Assembly: GCA_003993805.1 (NCBI GenBank)
Contig: RSEF01000031.1
Location: forward strand, 58,298,681 to 58,362,680
Origin: Himantopus leucocephalus
Lineage: Eukaryota; Chordata; Aves; Charadriiformes; Recurvirostridae
DNA: 64,000 nucleotides
Direction: 5' to 3'
In this document: positions 34,901 to 45,480 of the stretch, one piece after another
How the letters are laid out: each line of letters starts with the position of its first letter
Position numbering within the stretch: the stretch's first letter is position 1
The notes under the pieces: model-generated
Seen by the model: only the letters and a program-made list of their open reading frames with translations
Told to the model about the DNA's origin: nothing
The model's database searches: none
Made by a program: the position numbers and the translations under genes

Positions 34901-37709
34901 TTTTATAGTTCAATGAGAATGAAATCTTTTTTACTGTGCTCTTTGTGAAGCAGTTTGGTAATTATTCCAGCAGATAACTTGAGTTTGCTCCGGCAAAACA
35001 CTGAAGCCATGCAGAGTACAGACGTGTTTTTTTCTGAGAAGTATGACTACAACTTGGTTTTGTCATTCAGTAGCAATTACATACTTAGCATTTGGCTTTT
35101 TGTCAGAGGCTTCTTAACCAAGTAAAGCATCATTGGCGTCTGTGCCCAGAAGTTCATTCCTAGTCCAGCCTGACTCCCATCGAGGGAATGGGAAAATGCT
35201 CTTTAAGTGTGGTAGCGGGGTGGGGTATATTCCATTTCTGTATTTATCAGGCAAGGTGCCCAAACTGAGGTTTGACACTAGACTTTTTTAGCTTTTGTTG
35301 AAGTTACTTTTATTGAAGCACACACTCAGCAGCAGGGTCTGAATCCTGTGATGTCCTGTGCATTTATTTTACTTTATCAGACTGTGAGTAGGCCCACCAT
35401 CCCACCTTTTCCTGTTTTCCTTGGTACCCGAGGGATTTCCCACAGACACAAGCTGTTGCAGGAATGCAGATCCCAAGCTCTTGTTCTGGCATTTCTCTCA
35501 AAACTCAAATTGTCTTTAATTTATTTCCCTGATGGTCTAGTTCCTGTTACCACTCAAGTGAAATAGCAGGGATAGATTAATGCTGCTCTGAATGACATTA
35601 ATAGTTCATCGTTGCATCCCTAATTAAGATTGGAAATTGGATTTAAGTAATTATATAAACCCGTTATAAGATACAGTTTCTGTCCCAAAATTCTAAGCAG
35701 ACAAAATAGAGATTAAAGAAAGCAGGTACAGCTCGTTGCTCAGTAGACGCCATTGCTACCGATAGACTCCACAGGACTGCCGAGGCCCAGCAAAGTACAA
35801 AATCGTCTTGTCTGTTTGCATACTAGTCCCAGTAAAATTCAAACCTAAAACATCTTTTAATGGTTGTGATTGACAGGCGGAAGTTTCTACAAGTCGGTTT
35901 GACTCTAGTTAACAAGTCAGCCTCTCTTCCACAGATGAAGAGGAGAAGGATGTAAACTGTGGGGTAGGTTCTTAATTTGAGCTTCCTAGGTTAACTCTCA
36001 GTGTTTCTGGACATAATTTTAGAAGTCATAACTGCACGCTCCCTGCAGGACCAGCCAGTCAGAGAAGTCAGAAGGAGCTTTCAAAGGTTACCAGCTCTTT
36101 TTCCATTGCAGCAGGGCAGGATCAGGCATATCGCTTATTGCTTATCCAGACTTTTGCATAGCTAGAACTGGGTATTCCTTGGTCATAGGTGGAACAAATA
36201 TTAATAGTTTAAAACATCTAGCGTTTTTGGTGGTTCTGGACTTGTGTTACTCCACCCTGAAACTGTCATAAGATGAAGCCTGGGAAGTGGTTGGAGGAAA
36301 CAACGAGGCAGAGGCAGGGCAAAAGGAAGCTCTCACGGTCTGAGGCTGGGATGATGTCAGGAAGAATAATTGTTTTGTACTCTTAATTGCTAGCTTGAAT
36401 CATGCAACCCCAGTTGACATGGGTGGGGAGGTAGTGAGAATGCGGTGTGCCACAGCTGCACTGACTCATGGGGTAGTAGTCACCTGCCTGATCGCTGATT
36501 TTTGGCTTACCATGAAAGGTGCAAGGATGATACAAGAGGGTAGCGTGGGCTGATCCAAAGCCCCTTCGATTTGTTAGTTTGGACCGTGGCTCAATCGCCA
36601 TATGTGGCGATAATCGAAGCAGAATGGCAGTTCATGGCTCTGTCTCGTTTCAGCAGAGCTGTGGTAGGGCAAGCTTTCAAATCTGCAGCAGCCTCTCCAG
36701 AGGCACATGGGATAACAGTGACTTAACAAGCCCTTGTACTTAGTTCTTACAGCTTTCCTAAAGCACGTCTGTTGTCTACCAGATGCTTTGATCTGTTGAA
36801 GAGGAGTTTAAAGGAATATGGCACATTAAGTTAAAGGCGTTGGGTTTAGTATAGAAGTTGTAGAACATCACCTATATCCTGCAAAAATATGAATGCATGC
36901 AAGTAAAAACAAACACAAGTTGGCCTTTTAGATATGTTATATTCTCAAATCACTGTATTTTAGCTACCTTATTTACATGTGCCAATAGGTCAACTAAAAT
37001 AGACCAAGTACTGAATGAAGCATGGGGATTTTGAGGCTGAATCAGACTGGGAGAATATTTAGCCAGAGCAATTTGCCAGGGTACAGTGTTACTTAATTTC
37101 AAAGTAAGTTCCCCTTAATTTCCTAGTTAGAGACTTAACTGTCCCAAAATGTGAGTGGCTTCAGGTTCCTTCCCAAACATTTGACTTCTACGTCAACTCA
37201 TCATCTTCATAAGGCTGACCACAGGAAGCAGATTTGTAAAGGGGTCTGCAATGCCGATGCATCTCTTTTTATACAGCTGTTTTCACTTGTGTGTCTGCTG
37301 TTGAGTACTGACTGGCTTTTTTAATTGGAGAGGTGCAGATGAGTATTTGGATTTGAAAGCATGTGTGCATGGTGCACCATTTTGCTGGGTCTTCAGAACA
37401 CTCAGGTAATTGGAAAGGGATGTGTATGCCAACATTTGGTTAGCATCATTTATAGCTTCCTTGATTTAATGCCTATTTCAACATATTCTTTAAAGCCTGT
37501 TTCATACTAAAGAAAGGGTTGACTAACAAACTGTGCCCATGGTATGTCCTGCCCTGGAAGGGTTTCCAGCAGTCTTGCCAGGCAGTGGAGGCTGTGCAGG
37601 AACAATGAAGCCAGCAAAAAGTTTTTGCTCGATTTCAGGTAGATTTGGATTTAATTGCCATTCCCCTACAGATGGCATGACTGATTTAAGATAAGAAGCT
37701 GAAATTAGA

Positions 37710-37743
37710 GGCGGGGGGAGAGGGAGAAAGAGAGAGAGAGAGG
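37710..37743 (+). repeat. Purine-rich GA tract
   Basis: A G-run followed by (GA)n units forms a continuous purine strand, a common microsatellite type that can adopt triplex structure. Confidence 0.85.
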
Positions 37744-39917
37744 CAGCCTGGTCTAAAATCTGATTAGGGTTACTCCGCTGCTGCTTTTGATCAATCTGTC
37801 GGTGCTCTAGATCAGAAAATAAGGCTGATCAAGTTTATAGGAAGAATCTAAAGCCAGGACAAAATGTTGTGTCATATGAGCCTTACTATTTTTTAGTCAA
37901 TTAAGACAACTCGCTGGAAAAATTTTGAAATTTCCCTAGTGATGCATAACTGGGACAGTATTGAATGTGCAGGGGAAAAAAAATCTTAAAGGTTGACATC
38001 TGTCAACAGAAGCTAAATGGAAAATATGTGGGACAGTACTGCACAAAAGTGATTGAAAATCCCAGGAGTACAGCAGTGAACGACATAAGTTTGAATCAGG
38101 AAGGGCTCATAAACATGTTGTAGCTTCAATGGTTGTCTCAGTTAGGGAAATAATGCAGTGATGGAGAGGATTCTACTCAAATACGGTTTCATTTGCCTTG
38201 AAACTTAAGGCTTTTTATCAGCAACTCCAAATCCAATTAGATTTAATCCTCTTCGGTTTGGAAAATTCACCATTGTCATGCATACATTTTCCAGCTCGTA
38301 ATCTTACTAGCCTTCAATACATCCATTACTCGCCAGCAGTTCTTCACTATTTTTCCACATGGAAATTCTCCTTGAAATCAGATCTGAGTTTGTGTTCACT
38401 TGAATTTCAAATTATTCTCCCTAGTTCAGATGGTAAAAAGTATCTTGGTCAGAATCCATTTGTAATAAAACCTTGATTTGGTCTGGTCGCCATTAACTTG
38501 GCATCTTTCTGACCAGTGAATTATCTTCTGTTGCTTGTTTTTACACACTGATTTCTTACCATGTACACCCTTGAGCTTCACACGGCAGCATTTTTGTTGT
38601 TGATGTGACTTAAGTGTCTGTAAGTTCTCCTATAAAGCTAACATACTCCTTTCTCAGCCAACTAATTAGCATGTCTTTGGCAAGCTGCCTGAGGTCTTTG
38701 GGTCTGAATTAACTCACCTGTACATACTGCTTAAAACTAGAACATCACTGAAATATCAGTGTAGGGGTAGACTTGGACAACTAAGTGACAGAAGAAAGGG
38801 GGACGTCTAAAAGAAGAGCTTAAGCAGGACAGAAATGCTTTCTTGCTTAAGTCAGCGTTTTGAAAGAGAGCAATGAATTGTTAACAGCCAGCTCTTCGCA
38901 AAACATGCTTTGCGATTGTTGGTTCTTCATCTGCAGAAGGCAGAAAATAAAATCTTGACTGAGGTTGTGCTTCCTTACACTTCCCGTGCACATTTAAAAC
39001 TTATCCCTCAGGTCCAACATTGCCAAGTTTTAATCCTTGGGATTGAAGCTCACACCTTCTTCCCCAAGCACCGTTTGTCATCTCAAGCAGTCAAGGGATA
39101 GCTGATGGCAATGAAAAATGACTTGCACAGGATGGGAGGGAATGTCACACACCCCAGAAGAGCTGCATCTCCGTGGGGAGCAAGGCAGTCAAGGAATGCA
39201 GCCTGAGCACGCCGTCCAGCCTTACGCCTATCAGAAATACTCACATGTGCCGCCCAGGGTGAAACAGATCAACAGATGGTCCATAATCCACATTCTCTAC
39301 AAAAACGATCATGTATGTCTCCTAATCTATTAATGAGTGATAATAACATGTTTCTTTTGCTGTTCATAGGACTCTGATTGTGTCTTCTGGCAAGCATGAA
39401 CAGCTTCCCTCTGCTTTCCTCTCTCACTCTCTAGTGCTGCCTTCATGCAAGGTCAGAAAGGAAAGAGCCATAACCAGAGACAGCGCTCTGAAAACCAACC
39501 AGAATCCTTTCTGTTGCTCTGTCAAACTTTTGTAAGTTTACAAGCCTGCCTCTTCTCCCTTCAAGCATTTTCTGGGTCTTGCAGAGCAGACAGGATCCTT
39601 TGCCATTTATAATAAAGATACTTCAGGTCAAGTTTTGCTGTTGGTTGTGCTGCCATGACCCTGTCCAGCATCCAGCCTCACCACCCAAACTTGATGAGCA
39701 GCCCTGTCAGGGAGGCACTGGCAAGAGCAGATCTAACATAACCGTCCTATTTTGTCACGAATGCTGCTACAACAGTGATAGTTGACATGGAAAAACACTG
39801 TCCTGCCAGAATTTTGGTTTTTCATGCTGTTTACCCCATAAGGGAGGCACGCGTGCTGAGTTTCACCTTGAGAACGGAGCTCTAGAGGGATTCCAACAAA
39901 TGCTGTATGTGCTGGTG

Positions 39918-39940
39918 TCATGGTCAGGTTTTGACCATGA
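39918..39940. repeat. Inverted repeat TCATGGTCA / TGACCATGA
   Basis: Nine-base perfect arms are separated by five bases. The arms contain GGTCA and TGACC, nuclear-receptor-type half-sites, but the five-base spacing does not fit the canonical three-base inverted repeat of an oestrogen response element. A related eight-base version lies at 7440-7461 with six-base spacing. Confidence 0.85.
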
Positions 39941-41036
39941 AAATATTCAGGAATATGGATGTAAAACCAGACATGCCAAGGAAGGGGAGAGCAGGCAGTC
40001 CATGATTTTTTTTTTCCAAGTGAGTGGGAGTTTTCCTAAAATGTGAGAGGTTTCAGAGTGCATGGACAGGTGTGGGAGAGGCAGGGCCAGAGGTCTGCAG
40101 CCTGCTGCTTCCCGCAGTGGGTTGGTACTGAGGCTTATTGCCAACATTTGCTTATTTTCGGTGGTGTGTTAAGGAAGAGAGAGGTGAAAAGATGATTTCC
40201 ATCTGAAGATAAGGACAGCTAGGCAGACTTTCAGATGACACTGTCATAAAGGTTGGAGTCCTCAAGACATCTGGCTAATCTGAAGAGCATTTCACATTTG
40301 GCCAAGACAAAAATTGGAGGTAGCACCCTCTCCTACTTGGCTTTTTTCTTCCACTGTGTTACCAAATCACTCCCCACGTATATACTGCACAGTGTGGGGT
40401 TTTTTAATCCCTTTGTGTGTACTCATCTTTTTACAGATGGTATATGTGATTCTCAGGTTCACACTGGAAGTCATCTGCTCTGCCCGCAGGGAAGCCTACC
40501 ACAAAGAGCATGTAGGGAAAGCATAGCTGAGCATGGAAGTGGCCACGGCAGATAACTGAACGTAGACCACTATTCAGGGAGGAGTGTCTGGGAGGAAGCT
40601 TAACAGCTGGAGAAGGGATGGTTGGGTTATGGCAATGCGACTGCTCCCATGGTGGCTTTTTTCCTCACTGGAAGAGGGCAACATAGTTTGGAAATAGGGC
40701 TAGTTTGCAATGCTTTGGCTACCTGAGCAGAGCAGGGAGAGATGAAGCTGTGGTCATGGTGTGTAAGAGTTTCAAGAGGGGTGTGGAAGCGTAAATTAGC
40801 CAGCTCAGAAACCACAACCAGAGGTTTTAGTCTGTGCCGTGGTACAGACAGCATCTTCCCACTGCAAACATCCACCTCCAGTAAATGCAAAGGAAGAGGT
40901 TGCTCCCACAGCCCCCACCCCTCCTATGTCCTCTCTCCTCCACAAGAAAAGTTAGGGAGGAGCTAATTCAGCTGCTTGATAATGCAACAGAGCTTGGACC
41001 TCTGTCAGAGCCTTCATCTGGGTTAGTAATTTATTG

Positions 41037-41144
41037 CTTAATTAAGTTAATACCGTGTTCTGCACTGAAGATACGGCTGTTAAGGCATACCTTAATTAAG
41101 TTAATACCTTGTCCTGCACCAAAGCTGCGGCTGTCGTGGCACCA
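41037..41144 (+). repeat. 54-bp imperfect tandem duplication
   Basis: A 54-base unit beginning CTTAATTAAGTTAATACC is present at 41037-41090 and 41091-41144, with roughly a dozen differences. The period is a multiple of three, and one plus-strand frame (40885-41187) and one minus-strand frame (41031-41324) stay open across both copies, giving an imperfectly repeated 18-residue unit. No known protein is recognised, so coding is unproven. Each copy starts with a TTAATTAAGTTAAT stretch that resembles homeodomain or HNF1-type sites. Confidence 0.85.
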
Positions 41145-41710
41145 CCAGCACCACAGCTGGAGGAACAAGCAAGGAAACAGGGGCTGAGGGGTCGAAGCCC
41201 TGTGCAGACATGCCCATGTCAGTCCAAGTTTGCCCTCGGACCTGAGAGAAAGCCTCTTCCGAGGCCATGGTGACCTTATGCTGGGCTGTGCTCTGGTGGG
41301 AGCCCTGCGAACCTTCTCCAACATCCCTGATGGCCGCCAGGCGTGGGGTGGGGTGAGCCGAGAGGGAAGTGAGCCTTCCTCCCCAGGGAGGCGTCTGGGT
41401 TCTCCATTTCACCTCGGCCCTGGGAGGACTTCTTGCTCTCACTTACCCGAACGGCTCACGCATGTGCCCCAGTGAGTGCAGAGGTTTACACCCTGACCTG
41501 ACCGTCAGATGCTCTTTTAAAACTGCTGTTTTATTGCTAGTGCAACACTTTCCTTCCCCGGTCTCTTGCAACTACCAGCCATGCAGTTGCACAGACCCGC
41601 TGAAGCAGAGCCTGGCCATCTATCCTGTTGATCTCCCTCTCTCTGCCATCTCTTCGGCTCTTCAGCCACAGGTGAAGGACCGAGCAATCAGCAGAGCAGC
41701 GGGAACTTAA
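41145..41710. other. GC-enriched segment with overlapping open frames
   Basis: GC and CpG are raised relative to the flanks, and frames of 81-113 codons overlap on both strands (minus 41031-41442; plus 41230-41475 and 41369-41710). The multiplicity of frames fits GC-rich non-coding DNA better than a gene. A donor-like GGGGTGAGC stands near 41350. A lineage-specific or lncRNA exon remains possible. Confidence 0.35.
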
Positions 41711-41999
41711 TTTGTGTCTAATCTTCTGCCATCATTCACCTAGTCCAATTGCACACCCTTGCAAAGTTCATCTGCCACAGTAGGTCAAACCCATATTCCT
41801 TAATAGTAGGAAATTGAAAGCAAACACATCCTGCCTCAGTTACTGACAGCTTTAAAACAAAGATGTCCCAAATGTGATTTCATTTGTAAGTAGAGCAATT
41901 TTATTCTGCTTTTGGGTTTGTTCTTTTTCTTTTTTTTTAAGGAAGTAAATATTTAAAGAGCTTCTGCATCTGAAGTAAAATTTTTATGACCGTGAGTTG

Positions 42000-42560
42000 C
42001 ATGTGTGCAGTTTTCAGTGAATTGGACCTAAAAATAATCAGCATTCCTTTCTCTAGGGTAGATTTAGCAGGCACAGTGTTACTCACTATGACACCACTTC
42101 AGTGGATTTCCTCAGACCTGAGGAAAATACTACCAAGTCATAAGTTTTAATTTATACTATTAAAAGTGTACAGATTTAAACTGCAGTTGTGGCCTCCTGA
42201 AAACAGTTTTGTTCCCATCTTCTAATTTATTTTTTTTTAATTAATTTTGATTCACTTGTGGCAGTGGCAAGTTTTAATGGGATTCCCTTTTAATTAAAGC
42301 GAGAGCATATGAATCCCAGAGGGTAGATCCTGCTTTTGTTGAAAACTGCCCTCACACAAATAGGATGCTGTTCCATTAGCAGTGCTGCAAGAAATAGATT
42401 TGAGGATTATCAGCAAGGCATGATGATAGCGCAGTCCTGCTCTAAAAATGTCTGAGATTGAGAGAGGCCCTTCTCCATCTTGATGTGCCTTTTATGAGAG
42501 AAGATAAAGGCAGCTAAATATAGCGAGGACTATAGCTGTAGCCGTTGATGAGGGAAGAAA
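42000..42560. promoter_or_regulatory. Enhancer-like non-coding block (candidate)
   Basis: The block is AT-rich, repeat-free and dense in short motifs: TTAATTAA-type homeodomain cores near 42236-42245 and 42290-42297, and AGATAA (GATA-type) near 42503. It is nearly free of open frames of 60 codons. This is the usual texture of conserved vertebrate enhancers. Conservation itself is not visible here, so this is a candidate only. Confidence 0.3.
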
Positions 42561-43935
42561 ATAAAATTAAAGCTAACGATCTTTGTTATTTGGGAGAACT
42601 TAAGGGCTACAGTATCTTTCCAGTCCCAAATTAAATGCAAACCTGTGCCAGAGCTTCTCGTTCTCATCCCCTGGACTTACGTGTCTGTTTGTATGAAGTT
42701 GAGGGTAGGAACTGCAGGACAAGAAGGTTGTAAAAGCAAAATACTGTATGGGGTTTTTTTTCTTCTCCCCCTAAAAATACCTTCGCTTCATTTTGAAGAG
42801 GAAGAGAGGCAAGAAACAGGTGAGCCCAGAGCCGGAGGAACCTGCCCAGCGTCCCTGCTTATCAACTCTTGTGTTTGTGACCACAACCCTGGAGACCAGC
42901 AGAAAGACTGGAGAAAGCCCTCACCCTAGTTCAATCAATGGCAGATACCTCATCAACTCCACTGTGACCAGACAATCACCTGTTGCGTGTCTCTGGGCAT
43001 TTTGTTGTTATTACCATGTGCCTTTGTGGTGCTGTGTACCATTTACATTGTTCAGCTCCGATTCCCAGAAGAAGGCCTATTCTAAGCTTAAAAAATAATA
43101 ATAATATTGTTTGATTAGATAAAAGGGAAAAAAATCAGCTTACATATATGGGAAAATGCAAGATAAAACCTGTCAGAGGAAATTATATTATGTTTTTGTT
43201 AGGCTCAAAGAAATGTGTTTTGTATTGTGCGAACACAAAACAGTTTGCTCTCTTCCTGCACAGCTTGCCATCTTTTTTCTTTCTTTTTTTTAATAAAGGT
43301 TAGGACTTAGAAATCGCATGTTTTCTGGAACATTTTTATTTACTAATCACAGATTAAATAAATCTAGAAATACTTATCTCGGATGCCCTTTTTCTCAGGG
43401 ACTCTAGCAAAATTAAGAAATACAGTGATTCACAGTCTGACTTACTTGTATAGCAGTATCCCAGTCGCTTAGTCTTTGCAAGTCTCAAATAATTTGTAAA
43501 TGACTTTGATAGTGAAGTAAGTAAAAATAAGTGACATCTGTCTGAACCTCATCAACTTCAGGAGCTTGGTTAGGGAGGAAGCAAGACGAGAGATACTTCA
43601 GTTTTGATTTTTAAAAACTACAATCTGATCCATGAGGTTCTGCAAAAGCAAAACCAAATCTTTTTTTTTGTGTACCCTGCTTTTAATTCAGTAGCAAGAA
43701 CAAAATGAAAAACTCTTTTAGCTATATTAACCTCAAACCAGGACAGTGCCTTTTGTGGCTTAGAGAATAGTAAGACTGTGTTTTCTTTTTACTTATCGCT
43801 ACTGTGGCTATTCCATATGCCGTTAGTGGTCTTACTGATCTAAATTCCCTATACCTCCTTCTTCACCAAAATGCCAGACAGTCCTTAAAAAAACTTAAAT
43901 GAACACAGATGTGATGGGGGGAGAAAGTAAGTAAT

Positions 43936-43948
43936 TGCTGAGTCATGC
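43936..43948 (-). promoter_or_regulatory. Maf/CNC (antioxidant-response-like) element
   Basis: TGCTGAGTCATGC on the plus strand reads GCATGACTCAGCA on the minus strand. It contains a perfect ATGACTCAGCA, which fits the RTGACNNNGC core bound by CNC/small-Maf dimers and also contains an AP-1 core. It lies about 250 bases left of a repeated homeodomain motif. Function is inference. Confidence 0.35.
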
Positions 43949-44197
43949 TTCATTTTCCTGCAGCCCCAGCTGCTAACCCGTTCTTACTCATCAAGTGATA
44001 GAGGCTCTCATCTCAGCGTGCTTAGATATTTGCACGGCACTGCATATTTTATGATGGAAATCCCATGTGAGTTACTCTGTTTTTTTTATCAGCTTATCTC
44101 TTCTATGGTTAATGGCCTGGTTGGAGTTTACAGAAACGCACAGATACAGAAGAGACGCTGCAGCAGCAACAGTTTACATTTGGCCAACTTGGCATGC

Positions 44198-44225
44198 TGC
44201 TGTAATTATGTATATGCTGTAATTA
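44198..44225 (+). promoter_or_regulatory. Repeated TGCTGTAATTA homeodomain-type motif
   Basis: TGCTGTAATTA occurs at 44198-44208 and again at 44215-44225, 17 bases apart. TAATTA is a common homeodomain core, and paired cores about 1.6 helical turns apart are typical of developmental enhancers. The surrounding 43.9-44.3 kb is repeat-free. An 85-codon frame (44018-44275) crosses it but resembles no protein I know. Confidence 0.3.
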
Positions 44226-45283
44226 ATCCAGCATCATCTACTGCAGAATCTGACCTGAGCAAGAGAAGTCACTGACCATGATGGCTAATCTTTTAATTGC
44301 AGGCAGACCATATATAAGCTTGCTGATGTTTCTCAGTGCTTGCAGAGAGTGGGACACAGCACGGTCATTCCCATCTCACCCCACCCCCAAACAGCCTCCT
44401 ATGCAATGGGAGACCCCAAGAAAAGTAATTCACAGGCTTTGCACGGCAGGTTTAGAAGAGGTGAGTTTGGCATCTAATACACCTGAAGGCCGTGAGATAA
44501 TTAAGACTATGTATGTCCTTCCACAGCTGAAGAGCCTTCAGTACAACATGGGGAGCCTCTTGGGAAAGTCATGACTGTAAATTTAGAATAGGGAAAAATG
44601 CTGCAAAGCCAGTGACTACAGCCTGAAATGAAAGCAAACCTAGAACTTTTCGTGAAGAATTCAAAATTAACCTGGTGTGCACAAAGTATTTTTAACCTCC
44701 TTTGCATTCCTTTAGTGAAATACTAGTTTGTCTTGTTACAGGTGTCCCTCAAACAGATAAAATCACACCATGCTCCTGATTCAAGAATACATAAACTGAG
44801 GGCAATTTGTCACATAGGGCAAATGGTGAACACACACTGGAGATTTTTGGTGTGCTTATGGAGCAGAATTTAGCAGCAAAGTGTTATCATTATGTTAGGC
44901 AATGAGACAGACCTCCCAGATAATTCCTGCTCATTACCTCTGTCTCATTCAATCCCTGGGAAAAGCTTTGTTAAAAAACAGTATTATGTACCATTTAGAG
45001 GTGGGAATTGCTGTTGGGGTACTTTCAGCACAAGTCCTGTCATGCACATTTTGTATTGTTCTTTCAAATTTGGTCTGAGACCTGATGGGCTGCTGGGAAC
45101 AGTGCTTTTTTGCAGACTGGGGATGGTTCTCTTTTGGCTGCCTTTTCCAAAAGACACAGGGAATGGTTGTGTTCCAGAGAGCTCTGGGAGGAGGCCAACT
45201 TGCTAGCAGTGCTTCATCCAACAAGAAGTTTGCTGAATTTGGGTAATACCAGAGTTAAACATTGTTTCATGGTACTCATCCCC

Positions 45284-45480
45284 CTGTACTCGGCAGTGGT
45301 GAGACCCCATCTCGAGTACTGTGTTCAGTTCTGGGCCNNNNNNNNNNNNNNNNNNNNNNNNNNNNNNNNNNNNNNNNNNNNNNNNNNNNNNNNNNNNNNN
45401 NNNNNNNNNNNNNNNNNNNNNNNNNNNNNNNNNNNNNAAAGGTCCCCTCCAACCTTAACAATTCTATGATTCTATGATTC
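45284..45480 (+). mobile_element. CR1 LINE, 5'-truncated, containing an assembly gap
   Basis: Left of the gap, 45284-45337 encodes [18 protein letters not shown], the conserved C-terminal stretch of CR1 reverse transcriptase, here intact over 18 codons. Right of the gap, 45438-45480 is the CR1 3' terminus (GGTCCCCTCCAACC followed by ATTCTATGATTCTATGATTC). The two ends belong to the same kind of element in the same orientation and bracket the gap exactly as one insertion would. The better preservation of the coding motif suggests it is younger than the copies at 21.5 and 55.7 kb. The 5' truncation point is near 45275-45284. Confidence 0.92.
45338..45437. other. Assembly gap of 100 N inside the CR1
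   Basis: This is a placeholder-length gap. In a typical CR1 the distance from the FWA codons to the 3' terminus is several hundred bases, so the true gap is probably longer than 100. Collapse of a repetitive element is the likely cause. Confidence 0.95.

Larger units (their letters stand above)
28911..45274. other. Long non-coding stretch, no identifiable gene
   Basis: Over 16 kb I recognise no exon of a known gene and no large repeat. Noteworthy contents are opposed frames at 31676-32041, a GA-rich tract at 37710-37743, an inverted repeat at 39918-39940, a 54-bp tandem duplication at 41037-41144 in a GC-enriched segment (41100-41710), enhancer-like blocks near 42000-42560 and 43930-44300, and a 101-codon frame at 42793-43098. 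None is sufficient to call a gene. Confidence 0.6.

Noticed and set aside
45110..45469. 119-codon plus-strand frame over the N gap
   Set aside because: Its second part is CR1 reverse-transcriptase sequence and gap placeholder. It is not a host gene.
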